From contig NZ_FNGP01000002.1 in NCBI RefSeq assembly GCF_900103275.1, forward strand, positions 186,001-250,000: a stretch of 64,000 nt of DNA. The letters run 5' to 3'. This document shows, piece after piece, positions 17,267-24,775 of the stretch (position 1 is the first letter of the stretch; the number at the start of each line of letters is the position of its first letter). The notes below the pieces were generated by a model that saw only the letters and a program-made list of their open reading frames with translations, searched no databases and was not told where the DNA came from. A program made the translations under genes and the position numbers. The stretch comes from Tessaracoccus oleiagri. Its GTDB lineage: Bacteria > Actinomycetota > Actinomycetes > Propionibacteriales > Propionibacteriaceae.

Positions 17267-18240
17267 GGGCGCGGAACCTCGTCCCGGGCCTCGCCGCGTC
17301 CGCTCTCGCCGTGGTGGTCTCGATGCTGGTCAACGCCGCGGTGCCAGTCCTGAGCGCGTTGCTCGTCGCGATCCTGCTCGGGATCCTCGCGGCGAACCTG
17401 CTCCGGCTTCCGGCGTCGCTCGCACCCGGACTGCAGTTCGCCTCGAAGCGGCTGCTGCGGATCGGGATCGTCCTGCTCGGCCTGCAGCTGGCGGTGGGCG
17501 ACATCGTCGCGCTCGGGCTCGGGACCATCGTGGTGGTGGTGGCGGTCGTGACCATCGGGATGTTCGCGACCTGCGCGATGGGACGCCGAATGGGCATGAC
17601 GGCGATGCAGTCGCTGCTGATGGCCAGCGGGTTCTCCATCTGCGGTGCGGCGGCGGTGGCGGCCGCGGGAAGCGTCGTGGACGCCGAGGAGGAGGACGTG
17701 GCGACGGCGCTGGCGATGGTCGTGCTGTTCGGCACCGTGGTGATCCCGCTCGTGCCGCTGTTCGGCCGACTGTTCGGGCTGGACGACCTGACGACGGGCC
17801 TCTGGGCCGGCGCCTCCGTGCACGAGGTGGCGCAGGTGGTGGCGATCGGCGGCAGCATCTCCGCGGCCGCACTGAGCGCCGCGGTGGTCGTGAAGCTGGC
17901 CCGGGTGCTGATGCTCGCCCCCGTGATGGCCGTCCTCAGCTGGCGCCGCCGCCGCACGATGGCCGGGCTGCAGACCAAGCTGCCGCCCATCGTGCCGCTC
18001 TTCATCGCGGGCTTCATCGCGATGGTGGCGCTGCGGTCCGTCGAGATCGTTCCCGCCCCGGTGCTGGACGTCGTGAAGTGGATCCAGACCGCGCTGCTGG
18101 CCGCGGCGATGTTCGCCCTCGGCACGGGGGTCAAGGCCTCGATCTTCAAGCGCGTCGGCTCGAAGCCGCTGGTGCTGGGTGCGGCGTCGACGACGGTCGT
18201 GGGTGCCGTGGGTCTCGGCGGAGTCCTGCTGCTGGCCTGA
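17263..18240 (+). CDS. YeiH-family membrane protein (putative sulfate exporter family)
   Basis: A 325-residue protein with about ten hydrophobic helices. It carries YeiH-family features: early LLGILAANLL, RLLRIGIVLLGLQL, the conserved FSICGAAAVAAA, and GLWAGASVHEVAQVVAIG. Members are often annotated as sulfate exporters, but the substrate is poorly established. GTG 17263 overlaps the P450 stop by four bases, so the two are co-translated, and it might export a P450 product; that is inference. It is convergent with the oxidoreductase gene, with six bases between the stops. Confidence 0.85.
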   Translation: MRARNLVPGLAASALAVVVSMLVNAAVPVLSALLVAILLGILAANLLRLPASLAPGLQFASKRLLRIGIVLLGLQLAVGDIVALGLGTIVVVVAVVTIGMFATCAMGRRMGMTAMQSLLMASGFSICGAAAVAAAGSVVDAEEEDVATALAMVVLFGTVVIPLVPLFGRLFGLDDLTTGLWAGASVHEVAQVVAIGGSISAAALSAAVVVKLARVLMLAPVMAVLSWRRRRTMAGLQTKLPPIVPLFIAGFIAMVALRSVEIVPAPVLDVVKWIQTALLAAAMFALGTGVKASIFKRVGSKPLVLGAASTTVVGAVGLGGVLLLA

Positions 18241-18246
18241 GCCACC

Positions 18247-19137
18247 TCAGGCCTCGGCGTAGGCCCTGGCCTCCACCACTGCCCGCAGGACCGCCTTGGT
18301 GCGCTCCCACGGCAGGGGGCTCGGCGCGCCCTCCGCCATCGCGGCGACGGCGCGTGCCACCGTGATGGATCCGTAGGGGTCGTCACCCTCGCCCAGCTGC
18401 ACGCGCTCCGTGGACTCGTCGGTGCTGAGCTCCATGGCGTAACGCTGGCCCTCGGCCAGCCCGTCGACCTCGAAGGAGGCGAGCAGCCCGTAGTCGTTCG
18501 CGGCGGTGCCGTTGGCGACGTCGGGGCTCGCGAGAACGCCGTCGTCCCGGATCCGGGTGGTGATGCAGGAGGTGACGCGCATCGTCGGACCCAGCAGGAG
18601 CTCGAGCAGCTCGAAGGCGTGGACGCCCATCATGGGGACCAACCCCCCGCCGACCTGCGGGTCGTCCTGCCAGCGCGAGGCGGGCTCGCGCCAGTAGTCG
18701 ATGTGGTGCTCGGCCACGACGTGCGCGAAGCCGACGTCGTCGGGCAGCGCCGCGACCGCCGACGCGTACCTCAGGATGGACGTGGTGAAGAAGAGGTGCT
18801 CGCGGCCCTGCACCAGGCCTTCCAGCCGTCGGAGCTGCTCCGACGTGACCGCCGCCGGTTTGCAGACGTAGGTGGGCACGCCGGCGTCGAGGAAGGCCTC
18901 GACGATGTCGCCCACCGACGGCGGCGGCACGGTCACGATTGCAGCCGACGGCGAGTGCTCCAGTATCTCTTGGACCGTGGCCAGGGCGAGCGAACCCGGC
19001 TGCTCCGCAAGGAAGCGCTCCACCCGTTCCGGATCAGGATCCGCGACGAGGAAGCTCACGTCTTCACGCAGTTCGCGCAGGTGCTGCGCGTCGGTGAACG
19101 GGTGGCTGTTGGCCAGACCGGCGATGGCGATCTTCAA
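18247..19137 (-). CDS. Gfo/Idh/MocA-family oxidoreductase
   Basis: A 296-residue NAD(P)-dependent dehydrogenase-like protein. The N-terminal Rossmann fold starts KIAIAGLANSHPF, a variant of the usual GxGxxG loop. YVCKPAAV replaces the family's EKP motif while keeping the lysine, and GVHAFELLELL supplies the catalytic-site histidine. The C-terminal half is the alpha/beta substrate domain. It is shorter than most members (330-400). The start codon is TTG at 19137 with GAGGA six bases upstream; no ATG or GTG fits the first strand. Probably acts on a sugar or polyol, but no neighbour specifies which. Confidence 0.8.
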   Translation of the reverse strand: MKIAIAGLANSHPFTDAQHLRELREDVSFLVADPDPERVERFLAEQPGSLALATVQEILEHSPSAAIVTVPPPSVGDIVEAFLDAGVPTYVCKPAAVTSEQLRRLEGLVQGREHLFFTTSILRYASAVAALPDDVGFAHVVAEHHIDYWREPASRWQDDPQVGGGLVPMMGVHAFELLELLLGPTMRVTSCITTRIRDDGVLASPDVANGTAANDYGLLASFEVDGLAEGQRYAMELSTDESTERVQLGEGDDPYGSITVARAVAAMAEGAPSPLPWERTKAVLRAVVEARAYAEA

Positions 19138-19267
19138 GATGGTTCCTCGGGGCTCGGGGTCGACGCCTCGACCCTAGGGCAGGCGGGTCCGCCCTCTCGC
19201 TGATTCCCGCCAAAGATCCGGTGCGCTCTGCGTCAGGAGCCGGCGGTCGAGAGGGCTCGGGAAATAG

Positions 19268-19276
19268 TTATCCACA
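19268..19276 (+). promoter_or_regulatory. Consensus DnaA box
   Basis: TTATCCACA, a perfect DnaA-box consensus, lies 51 bases before the HNH gene start in an otherwise featureless gap. Only one copy is seen, so it is not an origin. Whether DnaA binds here is unknown. Confidence 0.35.
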
Positions 19277-19326
19277 GGTGTCACCGAACCCTTCCCTTGT
19301 CAGTGGTGGCCCGTAGAATTGTTCAC

Positions 19327-20778
19327 ATGTTCGAGATGGTGCCGATGACCAGCGCAGACGCGTTCGCCGCGGTCGCGCACGCACACGAGCACCGACGCGC
19401 GGCGGAGGTCGCGGAGAAGATCGCCCTGCTGCGTGCCGCCGAACTCTACAAGGTCGACCAGAACGCGATCTGGGCGGTCACCGAACAAGAGATCCAAGCC
19501 GGCTCCGACGGCACCCCGCTGGTCGGGGAGTTTCTCGCCCACGAACTCGCCGGCCTGCTCGGTGTCTCCCCGGAGTCCGCGCTCTGGCAGGTCGGGCAGG
19601 TGTTGGACCTCCGCCACCGGCACCCGGCGTTGTGGGAGGCGTTCCTGGCCGGCACCGTCTGGTTCTGGCAGGCCGCCAAGATCGTCCAAGCCTGCAGCGA
19701 CCTCTCCGCCGAGGCCGTCGCGGTCATCGACCGCCGCACCGCCCACGCCCTGCAGCTGTGGCCCTGGACGCGGATCATGCACCACCTCCCCGCGTGGATC
19801 ATCGACGCCGACCCCACCCACGCCGCCACCAAAGCAGCCAACGCGCGCCAGTCCCGCGGGATGCACATCGGCAAGATCGAGGACGGCCACTGCACCCTCA
19901 ACGGCCGGCTCGCCGCCGAAGACGGCATCGCCCTCGACGAAGCGTTGGATTCGATCGCGGCCACGCTGCCCGCCCCCGAGCTACCGGAGTGGCTCGAAGA
20001 CGCCACCGACGGCCACAAAGCCACGTACCGGCGTGACCAGCGCCGCGCCACCGCCGCCGGCATCCTCGCCCGCCAAACCTTCGGCCAGCACGCCCTCCCG
20101 GTCGAGCTCATCGTGCACGTCGACGCCAACGACCTCACCCACGGCACCGGCGCCGCCCGCATCGAGCGGTGGGGCACCATCCTCACCGACTACCTCCCCG
20201 AGTTCCTCAATGGCTCGGCGGTGACCGTCCGGCCCGTCCTCGACCCCGCCACGCTGAGCGCCTTGGACGGGTACGAGCCGTCGGCGGCGATGCGCCTCGC
20301 CCTGCAGGTCCGAAACCCTGTCGACGTGTTCCCCTACGGCACCCGCCCGGCCCGCGGCTGCGACCTGGATCACACCGAGCCCTACCGGTTCGACGGCAAC
20401 ACCCGCGGCCAGACCGGCATGCACAACCTCGGCCCACTGTCGCGACGGAGCCACCGGGCGAAGACCCACGGCGGCTGGCGACTCACCCAGCCGGAGCCGG
20501 GGGTGTTCCACTGGCGCTCCCCCGCCGGCTACGAGTACCTCGTCACCGCCACCGGCACCATCCGCATCGGCGCCCTTCCCCGAGACCCATGGTGGCTGAG
20601 GAGCGACGACGACCCGCCCAGGTGGCTGAGGAGCGACGAAGGAGCGCCTCGAAGCCCCGACGAACCCGACCGGAGCCCCGACCCACCACCGGACCACCCG
20701 GCTTGGGACAAGCCACTCCAACCCGAACTGATCGCCTGGGCCATCGCCCAACACACCCTCACCAACGCCGCAGCCTGA
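19327..20778 (+). CDS. DUF222 / HNH endonuclease-like protein
   Basis: A 483-residue protein of the actinobacterial DUF222-HNH family (the 13E12 repeat type). The N-terminal helical DUF222 region (about 1-310) includes DPTHAATKAANARQSRGM. The HNH part follows, with GCDLDHTEPYRFDG, TGMHNLGPLSRRSHRAKTHGGW, supplying D-H and H-N-H-type metal ligands. The family is multicopy and often linked to genomic repeats; a nuclease role is assumed from the fold. ATG 19327 is preceded by TAGAAT ending seven bases upstream, with no Shine-Dalgarno, hence possibly leaderless. The C-terminal 60 residues contain a translated repeat (WLRSD twice) and a P/D/E-rich tail. A 6-bp GAAA-loop hairpin follows the stop (20779-20794). 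Confidence 0.88.
   Translation: MFEMVPMTSADAFAAVAHAHEHRRAAEVAEKIALLRAAELYKVDQNAIWAVTEQEIQAGSDGTPLVGEFLAHELAGLLGVSPESALWQVGQVLDLRHRHPALWEAFLAGTVWFWQAAKIVQACSDLSAEAVAVIDRRTAHALQLWPWTRIMHHLPAWIIDADPTHAATKAANARQSRGMHIGKIEDGHCTLNGRLAAEDGIALDEALDSIAATLPAPELPEWLEDATDGHKATYRRDQRRATAAGILARQTFGQHALPVELIVHVDANDLTHGTGAARIERWGTILTDYLPEFLNGSAVTVRPVLDPATLSALDGYEPSAAMRLALQVRNPVDVFPYGTRPARGCDLDHTEPYRFDGNTRGQTGMHNLGPLSRRSHRAKTHGGWRLTQPEPGVFHWRSPAGYEYLVTATGTIRIGALPRDPWWLRSDDDPPRWLRSDEGAPRSPDEPDRSPDPPPDHPAWDKPLQPELIAWAIAQHTLTNAAA
20591..20656 (+). repeat. Duplicated TGAGGAGCGACGAAGGAGC-type repeat inside the HNH gene
   Basis: GGTGGCTGAGGAGCGACGA occurs at 20591-20609 and again at 20621-20639, 30 bases apart. 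The second copy continues with AGGAGCGCCTCGAAGCC to 20656. Read in frame it adds WLRSD twice. Related sequence lies between genes near 57.06-57.17 kb, so this looks like a dispersed element that landed in, and is translated with, the end of the HNH gene. Confidence 0.6.
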
Positions 20779-20829
20779 CTCCGCGAAAGCGGAGCCATGG
20801 ATGCGCGCTGCCCTGACGAGTCACGCGAT

Positions 20830-20857
20830 TTGATCTTCCGAGCCAGAACGCTGTAAT
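20830..20857 (+). promoter_or_regulatory. Promoter of tRNA-Lys
   Basis: TTGATC (20830-20835) and TGTAAT (20852-20857) are separated by 16 bases, a good sigma-70-type promoter. The tRNA begins 12 bases after the -10. Confidence 0.7.
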
Positions 20858-20869
20858 GTTTCTCCTCGC

Positions 20870-20945
<76 letters not shown>

Positions 20946-20952
20946 ACGAAAC

Positions 20953-20986
20953 TGGCCCCCGACCTTCCCAGCAAGGTCGGGGGCCA
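20953..20986 (+). terminator. Terminator of tRNA-Lys
   Basis: A 14-bp perfect stem (TGGCCCCCGACCTT at 20953-20966 with 20973-20986) closes a 6-base loop and is followed by ATTGCTTTT, a short T run. It begins seven bases after the CCA end. Confidence 0.9.
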
Positions 20987-21055
20987 ATTGCTTTTCGGCA
21001 CCACGTTGTCCGCGCGACCCGATAGCGGCCCCCGCCTCCCGGCACACTGGAGCCC

Positions 21056-21748
21056 ATGACTCGAACACGCGTTGTCTGGTGGCTCTTCGGCGCCCTGAGC
21101 ATGCTGCTGCTGCTCGTCGTCGCCATGGTCGCCTTCCTGTGGTGGGTCTCCGAGCCGGCGGGAGAAGACGCCGCTCCGGCGCCGTCGGCCTCCCCGTCGG
21201 CGACGTGGACCGCCCCACCGCCCGAGGACCTGGACGTCGACGAGGTATGGATCGGTGACCTCGACCTGCAGTCGGATCTGGTCCTCCTGCCGGACTCGAC
21301 GCTTCGCGACGTCGTGGCGACGGGCCAGGGCGCACGCTCGGGCCCGGACGGGCTCATCGTGGAGCGACTGGAGGTCGAGGCCACGGTGCCGTTCGACGAG
21401 GTCGCGACCGAGCTCGGTGGCGGGAGCACGGTCCGGGCCGCCGACAACGGGGAGGCAGCCGTGGAACGGTCGGTGGAGGCGTTCGGCCGCCGCTTCAACG
21501 TCGTCGCCACGGGCAGCGTGGGAGTACGGGCCGGCCTGCTCGTGGTCGAACCGCGGTCGATCGACATAGGCGGGCCGGAGATCCTGTCCCGCACGCTGGG
21601 CACGCTGGTGCGCGAGCTGGTCACGATAGAGCAGCCCATCGAGGGGCTGCCCCCCAACCTGGAACTGCGCCACGTGGAGGTCCAGCGGGATGGCTTCCGC
21701 GCATCCCTCTCCGGTGAGGACGTCATACTCGCGGCCGCCGGATCGTAG
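21056..21748 (+). CDS. DUF2993 (LmeA-like) secreted/membrane-anchored protein
   Basis: A 230-residue protein with one N-terminal hydrophobic helix (about 8-31), probably an uncleaved anchor, followed by a short S/P/A linker and an extracytoplasmic domain of about 170 residues. The domain pattern (predicted lipid-binding strands, GVRAGLLVVEPRSIDIGG, late GLPPNLELRHVEVQRDG) matches DUF2993, the family of mycobacterial LmeA, which works in lipomannan elongation in the periplasm. Here the exact role is unknown. ATG 21056 has GGAG four bases before it. It stands alone between tRNA-Lys and a mini-protein gene. Confidence 0.7.
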   Translation: MTRTRVVWWLFGALSMLLLLVVAMVAFLWWVSEPAGEDAAPAPSASPSATWTAPPPEDLDVDEVWIGDLDLQSDLVLLPDSTLRDVVATGQGARSGPDGLIVERLEVEATVPFDEVATELGGGSTVRAADNGEAAVERSVEAFGRRFNVVATGSVGVRAGLLVVEPRSIDIGGPEILSRTLGTLVRELVTIEQPIEGLPPNLELRHVEVQRDGFRASLSGEDVILAAAGS

Positions 21749-21955
21749 GGAGCCCGGATGTCCTCCGGACCGCGAGTGGCCACTCCCATGACCACGCCGG
21801 CCCCCGAACCGCTCTCAGGAAACCGTTTTTCGGCACGCTGATTCCCACTCCCGCTACGGAACTTGCTCGAAACGAACCCCTCGGCGGCTACGGTGAAAAC
21901 CTATTGACCGTCGGCACAGTCCGCTGGCGCCGGCCCAACAAGAAGGAGGAGTCGC

Positions 21956-22102
21956 ATGATCACCCTCGGTGTAATCCTGTTGCTCGTCGGACTACTGCTC
22001 GACGTCCCCAGCATCGTCATCACGATCGGAATCATCCTCATCATCGTCGGACTGATCCTGAATCTCGTGCCGATCGGCGGCACCCGACGTCGAGTCTTCT
22101 AG
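21956..22102 (+). CDS. 48-residue DUF6131-like membrane mini-protein
   Basis: ATG 21956 to TAG 22102 encodes 48 residues: two hydrophobic helices (about 2-15 and 19-38) with a GxILLLVGLLL pattern, a short turn with D16 and P18, and a basic C-terminal tail GGTRRRVF. The Shine-Dalgarno AAGGAGG is strong, seven to eight bases upstream, and a 13-bp terminator follows 64 bases after the stop, so this is a real single-gene unit although very short. The pattern (MITLGVILL...TIGIILIIVGLIL) resembles the actinobacterial DUF6131 family. Function is unknown. Confidence 0.8.
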   Translation: MITLGVILLLVGLLLDVPSIVITIGIILIIVGLILNLVPIGGTRRRVF

Positions 22103-22166
22103 CTTCGTAGCATCGAGCCCGCGTGGGCGACGTCCGGCAAGCGGACGGCACCGCCGGCAGCGGGCG

Positions 22167-22195
22167 GCCGGGGAACGTGTTTCACGTTCCCCGGC
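22167..22195. terminator. Terminator between mini-protein and acetyltransferase genes
   Basis: A 13-bp perfect stem (GCCGGGGAACGTG with CACGTTCCCCGGC) closes a TTT loop, followed by TGTTTG. It lies between converging genes and can act in both directions. Confidence 0.88.
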
Positions 22196-22213
22196 TGTTT
22201 GCGTTCGTAGGCC

Positions 22214-22717
22214 TCACGTCATCCGCCGGTCAGGCAGGGCCACCCACTCCTTCCAGGAAATGTCCTTGCCGACGTACCGCGGGTTGTCGAACGGCCACAC
22301 TGCCTCGACCCACGTCGGCACCGCCTCGTCGAGCGTCTCCTCCACCTCGCTGCCCACCAGCTCGTCGACCACCCACCAGGAGATCTCCGCGTCCGCACCC
22401 TCCTTCGCCGGCGGGTCGATGTAGACGCAGCCCAGCAGCTCGGGCTCCGCCTCGTCGCCGAACAGGGCGTAGTTGAAGGACTCGTGCGCCTCGATCTCGC
22501 GCTCGTGGTGCGCCAGGTCCTCGCGGTCCTGCTCTAGCGTCATCGTCGCCGGCGGCCAGCCCCAGGCCTCGCCATAACGTTCCCAGAGCCGCTCACGGGA
22601 GCCCATGACGGCCGGGTAGTCCACCTCCGCGTCGCTCTCGCGGATGGGCCTCAGATGGTGCCCCGTCTCGAGGTCGAGTCGAGTCGGGTGTTGCCAGTCC
22701 TCAGGAAGCCAGCTCAT
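22214..22717 (-). CDS. GNAT-like acetyltransferase
   Basis: A 167-residue protein resembling a GNAT acyltransferase: an N-terminal strand HHLRPIRESDAEVDYPAVMGS, a long helix, then a core with NYALFG and LLGCVYIDPP, the strand where acetyl-CoA usually binds, and ISWWVVDELVG. The usual pyrophosphate loop QxxGxG/A is not clear, so activity is uncertain. Rich in acid and tryptophan. ATG 22717 is chosen to begin MSWLPEDWQ; no Shine-Dalgarno is seen. The MgtC stop lies 58 bases upstream on the same strand, so it may be the last gene of that operon. Confidence 0.6.
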   Translation of the reverse strand: MSWLPEDWQHPTRLDLETGHHLRPIRESDAEVDYPAVMGSRERLWERYGEAWGWPPATMTLEQDREDLAHHEREIEAHESFNYALFGDEAEPELLGCVYIDPPAKEGADAEISWWVVDELVGSEVEETLDEAVPTWVEAVWPFDNPRYVGKDISWKEWVALPDRRMT

Positions 22718-22775
22718 GCGCAAAGACTGCGCCACTGGTGGGGTCCCGTCAATAGGCACGGAGGAGCCTCAAGCG

Positions 22776-23489
22776 TCAGAGTTCGTCGTTCCGCCCGGCG
22801 AGCTCCACACCCACCACGCCCGGCACGTCGGCCAATTGCGCCATCACGTCGCGCAACGCCGGTCCAGAGCGGAACCGCATTTCTGCCCGCACCATCCGGG
22901 TTCCATCGGTGGTCGCGGTCTTCGTGCTCGACAGGGTCGTCTCGCAGCCGAGCGCCGCGGCCTCGGCGAGCACCTGCCGGAGAACACCGCGACCGTCCTC
23001 GTACGTGACGGCGACTGTTGAGCGCTCCCCCGCGCGGGGAATCAACCGCGCAAGGGGCGCGATGACCAGCACTGCGACGAAGTGCAGGACAGTCGCGAAC
23101 ATCGCCAGCGGCAACAACCCCGCGCCACAGGCCATGCCGATGGCAGCAGCGAGCCAGATGGACGCCGCAGTCGTGAGCCCCCGAACCACGTCGCGGTTGA
23201 CGAATATCACGCCAGCGCCGAGGAAACCGATACCGGAGACGATCTGCGCCGAGATGCGCGACGGGTCGCGCGTCACGTGGTACTCAGCCAGCCCGACGAA
23301 ACCCTCCACCGAGATGAGCGTGAACACGGAACTGCCCAGCCCCACCAGCGCGTGCGTGCGGATGCCCGCCGACTTGTGCTGGAACTGCCGCTCCATCCCG
23401 ATGAGGGAGCAGAGGAAGAACGCCAGACCGACGAGCCCGAACTGGAGCGGGACCTTCGACCAGTCGACGAGGCCGGCGAAGAGCTCCAC
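22776..23489 (-). CDS. mgtC: MgtC/SapB-family membrane protein
   Basis: A 237-residue protein. The N-terminal half has four to five hydrophobic helices with MgtC hallmarks: GLAFFLCSLIGMERQ, AGIRTHALVGLGS, GIGFLGAGVIF and GLTTAASIW. The C-terminal half (about 150-237) is a soluble ACT-like domain. MgtC is a membrane protein that helps bacteria survive low magnesium and inhibits F-ATPase in Salmonella; homologues here are probably general stress or ion-homeostasis factors. The GTG start lies one base from the GH125 stop (TGACGTG), so it is translationally coupled to a glycosidase, an odd partner. Confidence 0.88.
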   Translation of the reverse strand: MELFAGLVDWSKVPLQFGLVGLAFFLCSLIGMERQFQHKSAGIRTHALVGLGSSVFTLISVEGFVGLAEYHVTRDPSRISAQIVSGIGFLGAGVIFVNRDVVRGLTTAASIWLAAAIGMACGAGLLPLAMFATVLHFVAVLVIAPLARLIPRAGERSTVAVTYEDGRGVLRQVLAEAAALGCETTLSSTKTATTDGTRMVRAEMRFRSGPALRDVMAQLADVPGVVGVELAGRNDEL

Positions 23490-23490
23490 G

Positions 23491-24756
23491 TCAGTCCCGC
23501 TCGTCGACGAGCCGCATCATCAGCTCGCACGCCATCGAGTTCGACCAACTGAACCAAGGTCGCGTGAACCGCGTGGGGTCGTCGGGATCGAAGGACTCGT
23601 GTGTCCAGCCGGTGCCGCCGTCGGTGGCCAGTATCGTCTCGAGGCAGCGGCGGCCTTCCTCGACGGACCCGGTGAGACCCTGCACCGCCAGCGCGATGTG
23701 CCAGACGTAACCCGACGGCGTGTGTGGGCTGCCGATGCCTTCGGCATGGGCGCCGCGGTGATGGAAGGGGTTCTCGTCGCTGAGCACCCACTCGCGGGTG
23801 CGACGGTAGCGCGCGTCCTCGGCCGGGATGTCACTCGTCAGTGGGAGCGACAGGAGCGACGGCATGTTCGCGTCGTCCATCTCCAACACGCCGCCGAGAC
23901 CGTCCACCTCGTAGGCGAACCGTCCGTCGACCATTCCGAAGCGCTCGACGCCATCACTGATCTCGCCCGCGAGTGCGCGGGCGTCGGAGCCCAGCTGGTC
24001 GTCACCCCAGTGCCCGGCGAACTCGGCAACCAGCCGCAGCGCCATGACGGCCATGAGCTGGGCAGGGATGTTGTAACCGTAGGTGCAGGCGTCGTCGGAG
24101 GGCCGGAAGCCGCTCCAGGTCATACCGGTCACCGCGACGGGTGTGCCCCGACCGTCCTCCCCGAGGGTGTCCCACGGCTCAGAGTCACGCACGTGGCGGT
24201 AGTCGGAGAGCTCGAAGTGCCGCTGCTCGCGCCGCCAGAGTTCGAGGATGGCGCGGCAGCCGTCGTGCACCTGCTCATCGAGGTGTCCCGCGTCGCCAGT
24301 GGCGCGCCAGAGCCGGTGGGCCAACTGGACGGCGAACGCCAACGAGTCGATCTCGTACTTGCGCTCCCACACCCCCGGGTCGAGGTCGAGGTCCTCGGGG
24401 TCGAAGTGTGCGCCGGTGGGGCCGGCGTTGAAGGCATTGGCGTACGCGTCGACGGCGATGCACCGCCACTGCTCCCGAACGATCCCGCGCAGCGTCCCTG
24501 CCACCTCCGGCACGTCGACGAGCCGCAGGAACGGCCACACCTGGGCCGACGAGTCGCGGAGCCACATGGCCGGGATGTCGCCCGTGATGACGAACATGCC
24601 GTCGCCGTTTCGCGACATGGTCGTGCACCAGGTGTCGAGCATCATCCTGTGGAATCGCTCCGCCGCCGTCTCGCCGACCGCGTCGCGGATGCGGGCCGCC
24701 CAGAGGTCCAGAGCGGCGAGGAGGGGCTCGCCTGCAGGGTTGGTGATGGGACGCAT
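23491..24756 (-). CDS. GH125 exo-alpha-1,6-mannosidase
   Basis: A 421-residue cytoplasmic enzyme with no signal peptide. GH125 enzymes remove non-reducing alpha-1,6-linked mannose with inversion, as on N-glycan cores. Family features seen: TGDIPAMWLRDSSAQ (58-72) at the active site, NAFNAGPTG, the substrate-loop YEIDSLAF, FHHRGAHAEGIGSPHTP, and the final ESFDPDDP..FTRPWFSWSNS. Length matches the family (about 420-440). ATG 24756 has AAGGAG ten bases upstream. It follows the GH20 gene by 19 bases and precedes mgtC by one base, so the operon order is DeoR, HAD, GH20, GH125, MgtC. Confidence 0.92.
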   Translation of the reverse strand: MRPITNPAGEPLLAALDLWAARIRDAVGETAAERFHRMMLDTWCTTMSRNGDGMFVITGDIPAMWLRDSSAQVWPFLRLVDVPEVAGTLRGIVREQWRCIAVDAYANAFNAGPTGAHFDPEDLDLDPGVWERKYEIDSLAFAVQLAHRLWRATGDAGHLDEQVHDGCRAILELWRREQRHFELSDYRHVRDSEPWDTLGEDGRGTPVAVTGMTWSGFRPSDDACTYGYNIPAQLMAVMALRLVAEFAGHWGDDQLGSDARALAGEISDGVERFGMVDGRFAYEVDGLGGVLEMDDANMPSLLSLPLTSDIPAEDARYRRTREWVLSDENPFHHRGAHAEGIGSPHTPSGYVWHIALAVQGLTGSVEEGRRCLETILATDGGTGWTHESFDPDDPTRFTRPWFSWSNSMACELMMRLVDERD

Positions 24757-24775
24757 GATCAGTGCTCCTTGGAAT

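Noticed and set aside
19262-19330. Replication origin, suggested by the DnaA box
   Set aside because: Only one box, no AT-rich unwinding region, and no dnaA, dnaN or rpmH nearby.
20591-20639. CRISPR-like repeats in the HNH gene
   Set aside because: Only two copies with an 11-base gap, within a coding frame and matching a dispersed element; no cas genes.
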